DNA of 64,000 bases from Labilibaculum sp. (GCA_016342745.1 JAEINT010000001.1:372001-436000); one strand, 5' to 3'. Numbered from the stretch's first letter, positions 1 through 9,482 are shown. Numbers and translations: made by a program. Notes: generated from the sequence alone by a model not told the origin.

Positions 1-249
1 CGCTACCCATTATCTCTTAGCCAGTCGGCAACCATTTATGCATTGGCATTTGCCGAAGCGGGTAATGCATGGTATGACTTTGAAGAGTTTCAACCATTTA
101 ATTTGAAACGTTCTGCTGGTGTTGGTTTACGTATCTTCCTTCCAATGTTTGGGCTGTTAGGAATCGATTATGGATATGGATTTGACGATGCAAATCTGGA
201 AGGCCAGAATGGCGGGCAGTTCCATTTCGTGATTGGCCAACAGTTTTAA
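1..249 (+). CDS. bamA: BamA outer-membrane assembly protein, C-terminal end (partial)
   Basis: The frame is open from base 1, so the gene starts before the window; only the last 82 residues are present. They contain alternating beta-strand residues, the GNAWYDF segment, and an end in ...FHFVIGQQF with a terminal phenylalanine, the usual signature of an outer-membrane barrel recognised by the BAM machinery. The following two genes encode Skp/OmpH-like periplasmic chaperones, the standard partners of bamA, which supports BamA rather than another Omp85 protein. The family inserts barrel proteins into the outer membrane. The POTRA domains and most of the barrel are outside the window. Confidence 0.85.
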   Translation, partial: RYPLSLSQSATIYALAFAEAGNAWYDFEEFQPFNLKRSAGVGLRIFLPMFGLLGIDYGYGFDDANLEGQNGGQFHFVIGQQF

Positions 250-324
250 CATATTTTAAGGAATTGACCTTGGGGACTATTTTAATTTAAGTTATTTTAG
301 ATTTTAATTAAAAATAACAACATA

Positions 325-846
325 ATGAAACGTTTAGTATTACTTATCGGATTTGTATTTGTACTTGTTGGAAGTTTATATTCTCAGCAACGTTATGGAT
401 TTGTAGATACAGAGTACATTCTAAATAAGATGCCAGATTATAAGAACGCACAGGAGCAGTTGGATCAGATTTCCAGTAATTGGCAAATTGAAATTGAAAA
501 AATAGCTCAAGAAATAAAAGAATTACAAACCAAGTTCAGAGCTGATGAAGTTTTTCTTTCATCGGAGATGAGACAAAAGCGTGAGAAGGAAATTTTCAAT
601 AAGGAGTTATTGGCTCAAAAGCTTCAGCAGAAATACTTTGGGCGTAATGGTGAATTGTATAAAAAGCGTCAGGAATTAATGAAGCCAATTCAGGATGATA
701 TATATGATGCAATTAAAGAAATTGCAAAGGCAGGAACTTATGGTATGATTATTGATCGTGCTAATGGGCCAACAATAATATACAGTAGTCCAAAATTTGA
801 TTTAAGCGACAAGGTACTGTATAAGTTAGGTATTAGAACTAATTAA
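325..846 (+). CDS. skp: OmpH/Skp-family periplasmic chaperone, copy 1
   Basis: A 173-residue protein with an N-terminal signal peptide (about residues 1-20, ending near YSQQ), followed by RYGFVDTEYILNKMPDY, the typical opening of OmpH/Skp proteins. A long charged helical stretch from about residue 40 to 120 gives the coiled-coil tentacles, and the C-terminal part returns to beta strands. Skp chaperones hold unfolded outer-membrane proteins in the periplasm for delivery to BamA. It lies 75 bases after bamA and 30 bases before a second family member, so the three are probably one operon. Tandem Skp copies after bamA are common in Bacteroidota. Confidence 0.92.
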   Translation: MKRLVLLIGFVFVLVGSLYSQQRYGFVDTEYILNKMPDYKNAQEQLDQISSNWQIEIEKIAQEIKELQTKFRADEVFLSSEMRQKREKEIFNKELLAQKLQQKYFGRNGELYKKRQELMKPIQDDIYDAIKEIAKAGTYGMIIDRANGPTIIYSSPKFDLSDKVLYKLGIRTN

Positions 847-876
847 AATTTAAATAAAAACTAACTGAGTGATATT

Positions 877-1392
877 ATGAGACATTTATTAAAAGTTACT
901 TTATTAGCCATTATCTTATCTACAAGTGTAAGTACATTTGCTCAAACCTTAAAGTTTGGACATATCGATTCTAATAAATTATTATCGATTATGCCGGAAA
1001 AAGAAGAAGCACAGAAACAAATTCAAGCGGCTGCTGCTGAGTATGATACGCAAATTAGGGCGATGAGAGAAGAAGCTCAAACTCTATTAAATGCTTACGT
1101 AGAGCAAAGAGATGCACTTGCTGAAGCAGTAAGAGCTGATAAAGAAAAAGAAATTCAGAACTTGCAAACTCGTATGCAGGAATTTGATGGTTTCGCTCAA
1201 CAAGCTCTTCAGAAAAAACAAAATGAATTGTTGAAACCTATTTTCGATAAGGCTTCTGCAGCAATCAAAGCTGTTGGTGCTGAGAACGGTTTTACTTATG
1301 TTTTTGATATTAGTACTGGAGTTATTCTTTTTAACTCAAACAACAGTGTAGATATCATGCCATTGGTAAAAACAAAGTTAGGAATTCAGTAA
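877..1392 (+). CDS. skp: OmpH/Skp-family periplasmic chaperone, copy 2
   Basis: A 171-residue paralogue of the preceding gene. It has a signal peptide (about 1-22, ending FAQ), then LKFGHIDSNKLLSIMPE, and an alanine/glutamine/glutamate-rich helical region from about residue 45 to 120 that would form the coiled coil. The C-terminal FTYVFDISTGVILF strand region is characteristic. The role is the same as copy 1, but the two sequences differ enough to suggest separate client preferences; that is inference. A terminator-like hairpin follows at 1415-1441. Confidence 0.92.
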   Translation: MRHLLKVTLLAIILSTSVSTFAQTLKFGHIDSNKLLSIMPEKEEAQKQIQAAAAEYDTQIRAMREEAQTLLNAYVEQRDALAEAVRADKEKEIQNLQTRMQEFDGFAQQALQKKQNELLKPIFDKASAAIKAVGAENGFTYVFDISTGVILFNSNNSVDIMPLVKTKLGIQ

Positions 1393-1414
1393 AAAACATT
1401 ATAATTTAATAAGG

Positions 1415-1441
1415 AAAGGTGGTATTTTTAATATCACCTTT
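1415..1441 (+). terminator. Terminator-like hairpin between skp copy 2 and murI
   Basis: An 11-bp stem (AAAGGTGGTAT / ATATCACCTTT, one G-U pair) with a 5-base loop is followed by TCTTATTTTT. It ends 16 bases before the murI ATG, so it probably closes the bamA-skp transcript, with murI reached by read-through. Confidence 0.7.
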
Positions 1442-1457
1442 TCTTATTTTTACAAGT

Positions 1458-2285
1458 ATGAGGAATAGCAAGCAACCAATAGGAGTTTTTGATTCAGGAT
1501 ATGGAGGATTAACCATTTTAAATGAATTGTTGAATGAATTACCTGAGTACGATTTTATTTACTTAGGTGATAATGCTAGAAGTCCTTATGGTACAAGATC
1601 GTTTGATGTTGTTTATGATTACACTTTAGAGGCTGTTGAAAAGCTTTTCTCCATGGGGTGTGAGTTGGTGATTCTTGCTTGTAATACTGCCTCAGCAAAA
1701 GCCTTGCGTACCATACAGCAGTGTGATTTACCAAAGATTAGTTCAAGTAAAAGGGTGTTGGGTGTTATTCGTCCAAGTGTTGAAGCTGTTTCTGATATCA
1801 CAAAAAGCAATCATATTGGAGTCCTAGGAACTGTTGGGACTGTTCGTTCCAATTCATATCCATTGGAAATTAACAAATTATTTCCTAGCGTGACTGTCGT
1901 TCAAGAGGCCTGTCCAATGTGGGTTCCCTTGGTCGAAAACAATGAGTTTAATACAATTGGGGGTAAGTTCTTTATTCAAAAGAACATACAGACTTTGTTA
2001 GAAAAAGATCCACTGATTGATGCAATAATTCTTGGTTGCACGCATTATCCTATTTTGAAGGAGGAAATAAATGAACTTCTACCAGATCATGTAAAATTAA
2101 TTTCTCAGGGAGAAATTGTAGCCAAAAGCTTGAGAGATTATCTTCGTCGTCATCCTGAAATGGATTCTATGTGTACAAAAAATGCAAGCAGGGAATACTT
2201 TACAACCGAATTTGTTGATAGTTTTGAAGAAAAAGCGAGTAGATTCTTAAATACAGAGCTTAAAGCCGAACACATTTGTTTTTAA
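1458..2285 (+). CDS. murI: Glutamate racemase
   Basis: A 275-residue cytoplasmic enzyme that converts L- to D-glutamate for peptidoglycan. Visible motifs are PIGVFDSGYGG at the N terminus, the first catalytic cysteine in LACNTASA (about residue 72) and the second in LGCTHYP (about residue 195). These are the two-cysteine acid/base pair of the Asp/Glu racemase family. I chose the ATG at 1458 rather than the in-frame ATG at 1419, because the latter lies inside the upstream hairpin and adds a hydrophobic stretch that homologues lack. Length is normal. It is followed by a strong terminator shared with the convergent gene. Confidence 0.95.
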   Translation: MRNSKQPIGVFDSGYGGLTILNELLNELPEYDFIYLGDNARSPYGTRSFDVVYDYTLEAVEKLFSMGCELVILACNTASAKALRTIQQCDLPKISSSKRVLGVIRPSVEAVSDITKSNHIGVLGTVGTVRSNSYPLEINKLFPSVTVVQEACPMWVPLVENNEFNTIGGKFFIQKNIQTLLEKDPLIDAIILGCTHYPILKEEINELLPDHVKLISQGEIVAKSLRDYLRRHPEMDSMCTKNASREYFTTEFVDSFEEKASRFLNTELKAEHICF

Positions 2286-2313
2286 GAAAAGAAATAATGA
2301 AATAGTTACAAAA

Positions 2314-2343
2314 AAACCTCTTAAGTTCAGACTTAAGAGGTTT
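2314..2343. terminator. Bidirectional terminator between murI and the carbonic anhydrase-like gene
   Basis: A perfect 13-bp stem (AAACCTCTTAAGT / ACTTAAGAGGTTT) with a TCAG loop, flanked by A-rich sequence on the left and T-rich sequence on the right. It can terminate both convergent genes. Confidence 0.9.
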
Positions 2344-2364
2344 TTCTGTGTTAAAAATGAATTC

Positions 2365-2889
2365 TTATTCTTCAGTATCTTGGTACCAACTTGCATACAT
2401 CGCATAGCTGTTTGCAATTCTATTAATTTCGCCTTCCAGTAATTCAGGACTTAATTCTTTTATTTTTTTAGCAGGAGAGCCTGCATATACACTTCCTGAC
2501 TCTACATGTGTTCCTTTTGTTACTACAGAACCAGCCGCAATAATTGCATTGCTTTCAATAATCGCATCATCTAATACAACGGCTGCCATACCTATCAGCA
2601 CATTATCTTTAATAGTACAACCATGAACAACTGCATTGTGAGCAATAGAAACATTGTTTCCAATTGTTGTAGGTGATTTTTTATAAGTAGCATGAATTGT
2701 TGCATTGTCCTGCACGTTTACATTATTTCCTAAACGAATTGAATGAACATCACCACGCAAAACAGCACTGTACCAGATACTACAGTCATCTCCCATTTCA
2801 ACATCTCCAATAATTGCTGCGTTTTCAGCTAAAAAACAATTTTCTCCAAATTGAGGAGATTTACCTTTTAAGTCTCTAATAAATGCCAT
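2365..2889 (-). CDS. Gamma-carbonic anhydrase-fold protein (hexapeptide-repeat family)
   Basis: A 174-residue left-handed beta-helix protein built from hexapeptide repeats throughout, such as GDVEMGDDCSIW, NVNVQDNATIH and GNNVSIAHNAVVHG. The histidines in NATIH and IAHNAVVH sit where gamma-class carbonic anhydrases bind zinc. The family includes YrdA/PaaY-like proteins; many are annotated as gamma carbonic anhydrases without proven activity, so hydratase function is inference. It is a single gene with a -7 element (TATCTTTG, minus strand 2921-2914) 25 bases before the ATG. Confidence 0.88.
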   Translation of the reverse strand: MAFIRDLKGKSPQFGENCFLAENAAIIGDVEMGDDCSIWYSAVLRGDVHSIRLGNNVNVQDNATIHATYKKSPTTIGNNVSIAHNAVVHGCTIKDNVLIGMAAVVLDDAIIESNAIIAAGSVVTKGTHVESGSVYAGSPAKKIKELSPELLEGEINRIANSYAMYASWYQDTEE

Positions 2890-2913
2890 TCTTATTAAGT
2901 TTGATTATAAATA

Positions 2914-2921
2914 CAAAGATA
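2914..2921 (-). promoter_or_regulatory. -7 promoter element of the carbonic anhydrase-like gene
   Basis: Read on the minus strand this is TATCTTTG, an exact match to the Bacteroidota -7 consensus TAnnTTTG, 25 bases upstream of the start codon. No clear -33 TTG was found at the usual spacing. Confidence 0.55.
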
Positions 2922-3335
2922 ATTAAAAAAAAGATTGCTGAATATTTTCCGTATATGTTGTTAAAAAAGTTACGCAAACGTTATCGTTAATGGGATTGGT
3001 AATGAGAATGATAGCATAGCTTTGGAATTGGAAGTAAATGTGTGGTAAAACTTGGAATCTGTAATGATACAGGTAAAAAATTATTTAGATTTAAAAGGTT
3101 TGCAGTACAAAAGGTTTGAATATTTAACTTTTTTTCACAATTTTGAGTCCGCAGATGTAAATAGGGGTATTTATTATTTCTGCGTTTAGATGTTAAAAAT
3201 GGATCAAGTTTTTCTGTTTTCTTCTAAATAATTCTAAAGGGACGCATATTGTTGCTATCATTTCATTTATAGGGGAATGGTAGAATTTATATATAAATGT
3301 GTATTAATTGTTAATTAACCACTAACTAAAGGTTT
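2922..3335. other. Intergenic region upstream of the SusC/SusD operon
   Basis: About 410 AT-rich bases between divergent genes, with no convincing reading frame. A GCAAACGTTATCG segment near 2975 shares AAACGTT with palindromes upstream of korA. A long leader before susC is normal in these operons, but I could not place a promoter with confidence. Confidence 0.4.
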
Positions 3336-6300
3336 ATGAAAAAAAGTTTAGTTTCGATGCTAATCCTATTTGTGATAGGATTACAGAGCGTTCTTGCTCA
3401 GAGTCGAGAAGTTTCAGGGGTGGTTACTTCAGCCGATGATGGGCTGTCTATCCCGGGAGTTTCCGTAATTGTTAAAGGTACGACCATTGGTACCACTACT
3501 GATTTTGATGGTAATTATTCTTTAAATGTTCCTGAAGATGGAAAAATCTTGATTTTTTCTTTTGTTGGAATGGCTATGCAAGAAGTTGAAATTACTTCGT
3601 CTTCTATTAATGTTGTAATGGAATCTGAGTCTATTGGTATGGATGAGGTTGTTGTTACTGCAATGGGAGTAACTAGAGAAAAAAAGGCTCTAGGATATGC
3701 TGCTACTTCATTGGGTGGAGATGAGATTGGAAAATCTCAAGTTGTTAATCCAATGAATGCTTTACAAGGTAAAGTTGCTGGTGTTGATATTGCAACAGCT
3801 CCAGGACCAGGTTCAACTCAAAATGTAATGATTCGTGGTGCTTCCTCTTTTGGAAATAACCAGCCTCTTTATATTGTTGATGGTGTACCTATTACTAATT
3901 CTCAAAACCAGTCAGGTAGTGCTTTAAATTCACAAGTTGACTTTGGTTCTGGTATCAATGCTATTAATGCTGATGATATCGAGGATATGACAGTATTGAA
4001 AGGTGCTGCTGCAACTGCATTATACGGTTCTCGTGCTGCGAATGGTGTCATCATGATTACTACTAAGTCAGGTAAAGATACTGAAGGAAAGATGCGTGTT
4101 TCTTATAGTGGATCAACTACTTTTTCAAGAGTAGGTCGTCTTCCTGAGGTTCAAAAGCAATTCGGTCAAGGTTGGAGCGGTGAAAGAGCTCTTGATGAGA
4201 ATGGTAACTGGGGTCCTGCTTATGATGGAAAAGATAGAGTTTGGGGAAATATTGTTGACAATAGCCAACAAATTAAGCCTTACGTTTTCTTAGAAGATAG
4301 AACTCGTGATTTTTACGAAGTAGGTAAGAATCTTAAAAACTCAGTTTCTTTGAGTGGTGGTAATGCTACTACTAACTTTCTAATGTCTTTGTCTCAAAAT
4401 TCTGTTGATGGTGTAATACCAACCAATAGTGACTCTTATGAGAGATATACGATTGCAACTAAAGGTTCTCATAAAGCAGGAAAATTAACTGTGAGCGCTA
4501 ATGTGAATTTCAGTACTGAAAAAACCAAAGCGGTTGCTTCTGGTCAAGGTACTTCTGTATTTAGATCTCTTTATGAAAGTGCTAACGATATTTCTATCGT
4601 TGACATGAAGGATTACAATAACAAATTCAATAATTTAGATAATTATTTTACTCCTTATGGTGTAAATCCTTACTATGTATTGAATGAAGATGCTGCTGAG
4701 CAAAATAAGAAAAAGCTTTTCGGTAAATTCCAATTGGATTATGATTTTACTGATGATTTGCGATTGAGTTACCGATTCGGTGGTGACTACGAAGTTGCTT
4801 TGGGTGAAACTCATACTGCAATTATTGACTTTACTCCTGGTTCTCCGAATGAAGGAAGTAGTTCTGCTAATACAGGTGCATTTAGAGAATCAAGAACTGA
4901 AAGAACTCAGGTGAATCACGATGTGATGATGAGTTATAAGAAAAATCTTAGTGAAGATTTTACATTAAATGCTATCGCAGGTTTAAATGTAAATGAAAGA
5001 AGTATGACTTACTTATCAGGAAGTATTACCTCTATTGATATCCCTGGTTTTTATAATTTAGCTAATAGTTTTTCTCCATCTGTTTCTACTCATGCTCATT
5101 CAAAGCGTCGTTTAATTGGTGTTTATGCAAATGTTGATTTCAGTTATAGAAATTATGCTTACTTAACATTAACTGCACGTAATGACTGGTCTTCGACCTT
5201 ACCACTTGAGCAAAACGATTATTTTTACCCAGGTGTTACAGGAAGTTTCCTAATTACTGATTTCTTAAAGTACAATGATATCGATACAGGTATCTTAAAC
5301 TTTGCGAAAGTAAGAGCAGCTTATGGTATGACTGGTAATGATGCTGCTCCTTATGCAGTTTATGATCGTTATGTATCAGCTGCTTCAAATAACCCTGGTT
5401 TTCCAGATATTGATGATTTGACTTTCCCAATTGGAGGAGTTAATTCATATTCTGCTTCGAATCGTTTAGGAAATCCTGATTTGAAGAATGAGTTGACAAA
5501 AGAATTTGAACTTGGATTTGAGGCTCAGTTTTTCAACAGCCGTTTAGGTTTCGATGTATCTTATTATAACAGATTAACAGAAGGATTGATTGCTAATCTT
5601 CCAAAAGATCCATCATCAGGTTATACAACTCAGGTTGCTAATTTAGGTGATGTTCGTAATGAAGGAATTGAATTAGCTGTTAATTTTACACCTGTTAAAA
5701 CTAAGGATTTTGCATGGGATGTTGCATATAATGTTTCATTCAATACAAATACAATTGAATCTTTAGAGGTTGATGAGGTATTTCTTGATGGTTTTGGTGG
5801 AGCGTCAATTGTTGCTGTAGAAGGAAAATCTATGGGACAGTTCAAAATTGCTTCTGTTAAGAAAGTTGATATTGACGGTGTAATGCATACTGTTGTTGAT
5901 GGTAGTGGTAACCCACAAGCTACAACTGAAACTGAATTTATCGGAAAAGATGTTGATGCTGATTTCAGAATGGGTTTAACCAACACTTTTACTTACAAAG
6001 GTTTTAGTCTAGGTGCAACTCTTGATTTTAGTTATGGTGGATACATGTATTCATATACTAAAGATTATTTGCATTGGACAGGAGCTTCTCCAGAATCAGT
6101 ATTGAATGATCGTAAAACTTTCTTGGTACCAAATTCTGTTGTTTCTGATGGACAAGGTGGATGGATTGAAAATACAACTGCAGTAGATCCAACTGGCTTG
6201 CATAAATTTTATGGTGATGGTGGTGGATTTGATGGTGATGAAGATGCTATTATTGATCGTTCTTACTTCAAGCTAAGAAATGTAAATTTATCTTATGCTT

Positions 6301-6509
6301 TACCTAAGACTTTCTGCAATAAATTGCATGTTAGCTCTTTAAGCTTATCATTAAGTGCTAGTAATATTCTATTATGGACTCCAAATGAAAATTCTTATAT
6401 CGATCCTGAAACAACTACTTTCGGAAATGATATAGGTGCAAAATTTGGTGAGTTTGGTGCAGGTCCAAGTAACGAATTTTACACTTTTGGTTTAACTTTC
6501 ACATTGTAA
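3336..6509 (+). CDS. SusC/RagA-family TonB-dependent outer-membrane transporter
   Basis: A 1057-residue outer-membrane protein. A signal peptide (about 1-21, ending VLAQ) is followed by a carboxypeptidase-D-like domain (about 25-105, with the GVTTDFDGNYSL type motif). The plug domain follows (about 115-245, including YIVDGVPI and SRAANGVIMITTKSG, the SusC signature), then a 22-strand-type barrel ending YTFGLTFTL. Such proteins pump large ligands, usually glycans or peptides, into the periplasm using TonB energy, with a SusD lipoprotein as lid. The next gene, 12 bases away, is that SusD partner. The substrate cannot be told from sequence; no glycosidase or protease lies nearby and no anti-sigma/sigma pair is adjacent. 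Confidence 0.95.
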   Translation: MKKSLVSMLILFVIGLQSVLAQSREVSGVVTSADDGLSIPGVSVIVKGTTIGTTTDFDGNYSLNVPEDGKILIFSFVGMAMQEVEITSSSINVVMESESIGMDEVVVTAMGVTREKKALGYAATSLGGDEIGKSQVVNPMNALQGKVAGVDIATAPGPGSTQNVMIRGASSFGNNQPLYIVDGVPITNSQNQSGSALNSQVDFGSGINAINADDIEDMTVLKGAAATALYGSRAANGVIMITTKSGKDTEGKMRVSYSGSTTFSRVGRLPEVQKQFGQGWSGERALDENGNWGPAYDGKDRVWGNIVDNSQQIKPYVFLEDRTRDFYEVGKNLKNSVSLSGGNATTNFLMSLSQNSVDGVIPTNSDSYERYTIATKGSHKAGKLTVSANVNFSTEKTKAVASGQGTSVFRSLYESANDISIVDMKDYNNKFNNLDNYFTPYGVNPYYVLNEDAAEQNKKKLFGKFQLDYDFTDDLRLSYRFGGDYEVALGETHTAIIDFTPGSPNEGSSSANTGAFRESRTERTQVNHDVMMSYKKNLSEDFTLNAIAGLNVNERSMTYLSGSITSIDIPGFYNLANSFSPSVSTHAHSKRRLIGVYANVDFSYRNYAYLTLTARNDWSSTLPLEQNDYFYPGVTGSFLITDFLKYNDIDTGILNFAKVRAAYGMTGNDAAPYAVYDRYVSAASNNPGFPDIDDLTFPIGGVNSYSASNRLGNPDLKNELTKEFELGFEAQFFNSRLGFDVSYYNRLTEGLIANLPKDPSSGYTTQVANLGDVRNEGIELAVNFTPVKTKDFAWDVAYNVSFNTNTIESLEVDEVFLDGFGGASIVAVEGKSMGQFKIASVKKVDIDGVMHTVVDGSGNPQATTETEFIGKDVDADFRMGLTNTFTYKGFSLGATLDFSYGGYMYSYTKDYLHWTGASPESVLNDRKTFLVPNSVVSDGQGGWIENTTAVDPTGLHKFYGDGGGFDGDEDAIIDRSYFKLRNVNLSYALPKTFCNKLHVSSLSLSLSASNILLWTPNENSYIDPETTTFGNDIGAKFGEFGAGPSNEFYTFGLTFTL

Positions 6510-6521
6510 CAAAAAAGAATT

Positions 6522-8048
6522 ATGAAATATAAAATTATAGCTATTTCACTTGCCTTTTTGTCAGTATTTGGCTGGGGCTGTGATAATTATTTAGATATAA
6601 ATGAGGATCCAGATGTATTACGTGACATTCCGGAAGCAAAGGTAGTGTTGCCTGCAGCAGAATTAAATTTGGCTAATCAAATGATGGGCTGGGATTTCGG
6701 TTTTGGTGGTGGTTTTTGGTCGGAATATTGGACTCAAGCTTATGATGCATCTCAATTTAAAACTTTATGCGAATATGAGCCAACTAGTTTTGCTACAGCG
6801 TATAATGATTTAACTGCTGGTGTTCTTTTAGATTGCAAAAGAATGAAAACTGTTGCAACTGAGAATAATAACATAGGGGTATATTATGCTGCTGAAGCTT
6901 TGTCAATTTTCACATGGCAAACCATTACTGATGTTTGGGGAGACGTTCCTTATTTTGAAGCTCTTAAAGGAGATGAAGGAATAGTATCACCTAAATTTGA
7001 TGAAGGAAGCGTTATTTATGCTGACCTACTTGCAAGAGTTGAAGCATTAATAGCAACTGATATTTCGGAAGCTTCTTTACCAGGATCATATGATTTTATT
7101 TATGGTGGAGATTTAGATCAATGGAAACTTTTTGCAAACTCGCTTAAGTTGAAATTAATGATTCGTCTTTCTGAGACTTCATCTTATAATAATGCTGCTC
7201 TTGTTACTTTTATCGAATCAGCTGAATTCATTAAGAATAATGCTGGCATAAGCGGTGATACATGGTCTGATTCAGACGAAGGTAAGCGTCATCCTATGAG
7301 AGAATTCGAAGAAGATGGAGCTAATTATTTGAGTGGGAATGTAATTGCTTCAAAGAACTTCTTAGATTATCTTCAAGAGAATGCAGATCCACGTCTTGAT
7401 GTTCTTTTCGAAATGTCTGGTGGATATCATCTAGGTGCATTTTTCGGAGATTTTGCCTCTAAAGAAGATTCTGATGAAAACGGAACTCTTGATGAAGACG
7501 AAGACTACAGTCAAGCTGTATTTTCGGCAACACAAGATCTAATAATCATGTCAACTTGGGAAATTAATTTCTATATCGCTGAAGTTTATGCTCGTGCGGG
7601 TAACAATGCTAAGGGTAAAGAGTACTATGACCTTGGAGTTCAGGCTTCTTTAAGTCAGCATGGTATTGCTTCTTCTGATATCGCAACTACAGGTTATGCA
7701 GCTTGGACTGGTGGTACTCCAGAAGAAGGAATAAAGCAAATTGCAATGCAAAAATGGGTAGCTAATGCTAACTATCAGCATATTGAGTCATTTTTAGAGA
7801 GAAATAGAACTAAATATCCAGCTGTTAACACTATCGATATTCGTAAAGACCGTGTTGCTGCTGATACTATTTTACGTAATGATTTTCTTGGAGAATTGAC
7901 GATTGCTATTGAAGGAAGAGGTAAATTAAATGCAAAATTACCTGCTTCACCTATTTATCCTACCGCTATATTAACTCGTAATGAAAATGCTCCTGCACAG
8001 AAGCAAGATCTATTAGAGAAAGTTTGGTGGAATAAGAAGGCTGAATAA
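6522..8048 (+). CDS. SusD/RagB-like surface lipoprotein (SusD-like-2 type)
   Basis: A 508-residue lipoprotein with signal peptide and lipidation cysteine at FGWGC (about residue 20), directly followed by DNYLDINEDPD, the usual opening of SusD-like proteins. Helical TPR-like segments run through the chain, e.g. around WEINFYIAEVYARAGN, and the C-terminal NERNRTKYP-type region is also typical. It resembles the SusD-like-2 subgroup more than classical starch-binding SusD. It should sit on the cell surface as the lid of the SusC transporter encoded immediately upstream, capturing the ligand. Substrate unknown. Confidence 0.92.
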   Translation: MKYKIIAISLAFLSVFGWGCDNYLDINEDPDVLRDIPEAKVVLPAAELNLANQMMGWDFGFGGGFWSEYWTQAYDASQFKTLCEYEPTSFATAYNDLTAGVLLDCKRMKTVATENNNIGVYYAAEALSIFTWQTITDVWGDVPYFEALKGDEGIVSPKFDEGSVIYADLLARVEALIATDISEASLPGSYDFIYGGDLDQWKLFANSLKLKLMIRLSETSSYNNAALVTFIESAEFIKNNAGISGDTWSDSDEGKRHPMREFEEDGANYLSGNVIASKNFLDYLQENADPRLDVLFEMSGGYHLGAFFGDFASKEDSDENGTLDEDEDYSQAVFSATQDLIIMSTWEINFYIAEVYARAGNNAKGKEYYDLGVQASLSQHGIASSDIATTGYAAWTGGTPEEGIKQIAMQKWVANANYQHIESFLERNRTKYPAVNTIDIRKDRVAADTILRNDFLGELTIAIEGRGKLNAKLPASPIYPTAILTRNENAPAQKQDLLEKVWWNKKAE

Positions 8049-8124
8049 TAATTGTAATTTATAGATAATGGACATTGATTATCTTTTTATGAGATGTCCA
8101 GCTTTTACAATAAAAATTTATAAA

Positions 8125-8775
8125 ATGAAAAAAATATTATATATATCATTGCTTGCTATCATCACCTTGTTTTCAGCGTGTGATGATAAGGAGACAGAAG
8201 ATATCTCAAGGATTACTTACTTTCCTGATTTTACTCTAGAAGGTGGTGAGTTCTACAGACACGAAATGGGTACAGCTTATACTGAGCCTGGAGTAGTTGC
8301 TATGGAAGGTGAAAACGAACTTGAAGTTGTAACATCAGGTGATGTTGTTGATTCTAATGTTCCTGGTATTTACGAGGTAGTTTATAGTGCTACAAATGTT
8401 GATGGTTTTGATGGATCTGTTTCTCGTTATGTTATTGTAACTGATGAAGTAGATGACTCTGCAGTTAACCTTTCAGGCGATTATGAACTTGTTCATGGTT
8501 CTTTTGTTATTTTCGATGTACCTGTAAAGAAAAAAGAAGCAGGTTATTATACTATGGGAAGTATCTATGGTTACGAAAAAACTTATGGTGCTCAGTATAC
8601 TATGCCTGTTAGAATCGTTTATGTAAGAGCTGGGGAAATAGCTTTAGTTCCTATGACCGATTTATTTGGTTATGCACTTACAGCTACAGGAACAATTTCT
8701 GAAGGTGGTCTTTTTGAATTTCTAATTAGTAGAGATGGAACTCCATGGAGTTATAGAAGATGGCAGAAATTGTAA
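8125..8775 (+). CDS. Lipoprotein with an Ig-like DUF5011/DUF5012-type domain
   Basis: A 216-residue lipoprotein. I start it at the ATG at 8125 (MKKILYISLLA), which gives a proper lipoprotein signal with the cysteine in LFSACDD; an in-frame ATG at 8068 adds 19 residues without signal character. Residues about 30-110 contain YFPDFTLEGGEF and a bacterial Ig-like module ending in a GIYEVVYSATNVDG-type strand, as in DUF5011/DUF5012 proteins. Proteins of this kind are often the third gene of SusC/SusD operons and sit on the cell surface, probably as accessory binding proteins. It is 76 bases after susD. Function is inferred from position only. Confidence 0.8.
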   Translation: MKKILYISLLAIITLFSACDDKETEDISRITYFPDFTLEGGEFYRHEMGTAYTEPGVVAMEGENELEVVTSGDVVDSNVPGIYEVVYSATNVDGFDGSVSRYVIVTDEVDDSAVNLSGDYELVHGSFVIFDVPVKKKEAGYYTMGSIYGYEKTYGAQYTMPVRIVYVRAGEIALVPMTDLFGYALTATGTISEGGLFEFLISRDGTPWSYRRWQKL

Positions 8776-8810
8776 TTGTTTCTTAAAATTAATTTAAATT
8801 GAATAAACAA

Positions 8811-9482
8811 ATGAAAAATATATTTTTATATTTAATAGGAGCATTTATTTCTCTTTCTCTTGTTTCTTGTGATGATACTGAGCTAGAAGATTGGGATAGT
8901 GCTGTACTAGACTACTCAGGTACTTACCTTTATCAAGTATCTTTACTTGATGGGACTCTTATTGCAGATTATGACAATGAGCATAAATTGGAATTCTATA
9001 ATACATCTGCTGATGTTGCTAACGAACTTTGGATTGATGATCATGATAAGGTTTTCGAATTAAGAAGTAAATTCTTTTTTGATGGTGACGCAAGTAGTTT
9101 TAAATCTAAATCTATTGCTTTTGCTGATTTAACGAATAATGAAAAAGCAATTGTAAGCCCAGATTCAAAGCCTACTGCACTTGGAGAAACTATTGTTGAA
9201 CTTCGTGATTATATTAGAGCGGCTGTTGTTGAAGGAAAGATTATTACAGATGGAGCCACTACACTTGATAAAAATATTGTTGACAGTTTAAACGTCAGTA
9301 TCGTTTTATATAGTGGAAGTGTAACTTTCAAAAGTGAAGAAGTTCCTGTAGCCTACAGAGCTAATCCTGACAAAGAAGAATTCAAATGGGTTTTTGATAC
9401 TGTAGCTCATGATGCTACAAAAGATGAAGCTTATATTATTGCTGGTCATCGTTATTCAGGTTTTACTGAAGATGATTATTAG
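8811..9482 (+). CDS. Surface lipoprotein, fourth gene of the SusC/SusD operon (Lipid_bd-like)
   Basis: A 223-residue lipoprotein with signal MKNIFLYLIGAFISLSLVSC and mature sequence beginning DDTELEDWD. The ATG at 8811 is used; a TTG four codons upstream is possible but adds nothing. The YSGTYLYQVSL region and later beta strands resemble the lipid-binding putative hydrolase family found as the last gene in similar SusC/SusD-like-2 operons; that assignment is from memory and tentative. No catalytic motif can be recognised. The gene ends the operon, 28 bases before a strong terminator. Confidence 0.72.
   Translation: MKNIFLYLIGAFISLSLVSCDDTELEDWDSAVLDYSGTYLYQVSLLDGTLIADYDNEHKLEFYNTSADVANELWIDDHDKVFELRSKFFFDGDASSFKSKSIAFADLTNNEKAIVSPDSKPTALGETIVELRDYIRAAVVEGKIITDGATTLDKNIVDSLNVSIVLYSGSVTFKSEEVPVAYRANPDKEEFKWVFDTVAHDATKDEAYIIAGHRYSGFTEDDY

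Noticed and set aside
1419-1457. Longer murI start adding 13 residues
   Set aside because: The upstream ATG lies inside a terminator-like hairpin and adds a hydrophobic segment not seen in glutamate racemases.
5630-5986. 118-residue frame opposite susC
   Set aside because: Antisense shadow; serine/threonine-rich from reversed barrel codons.
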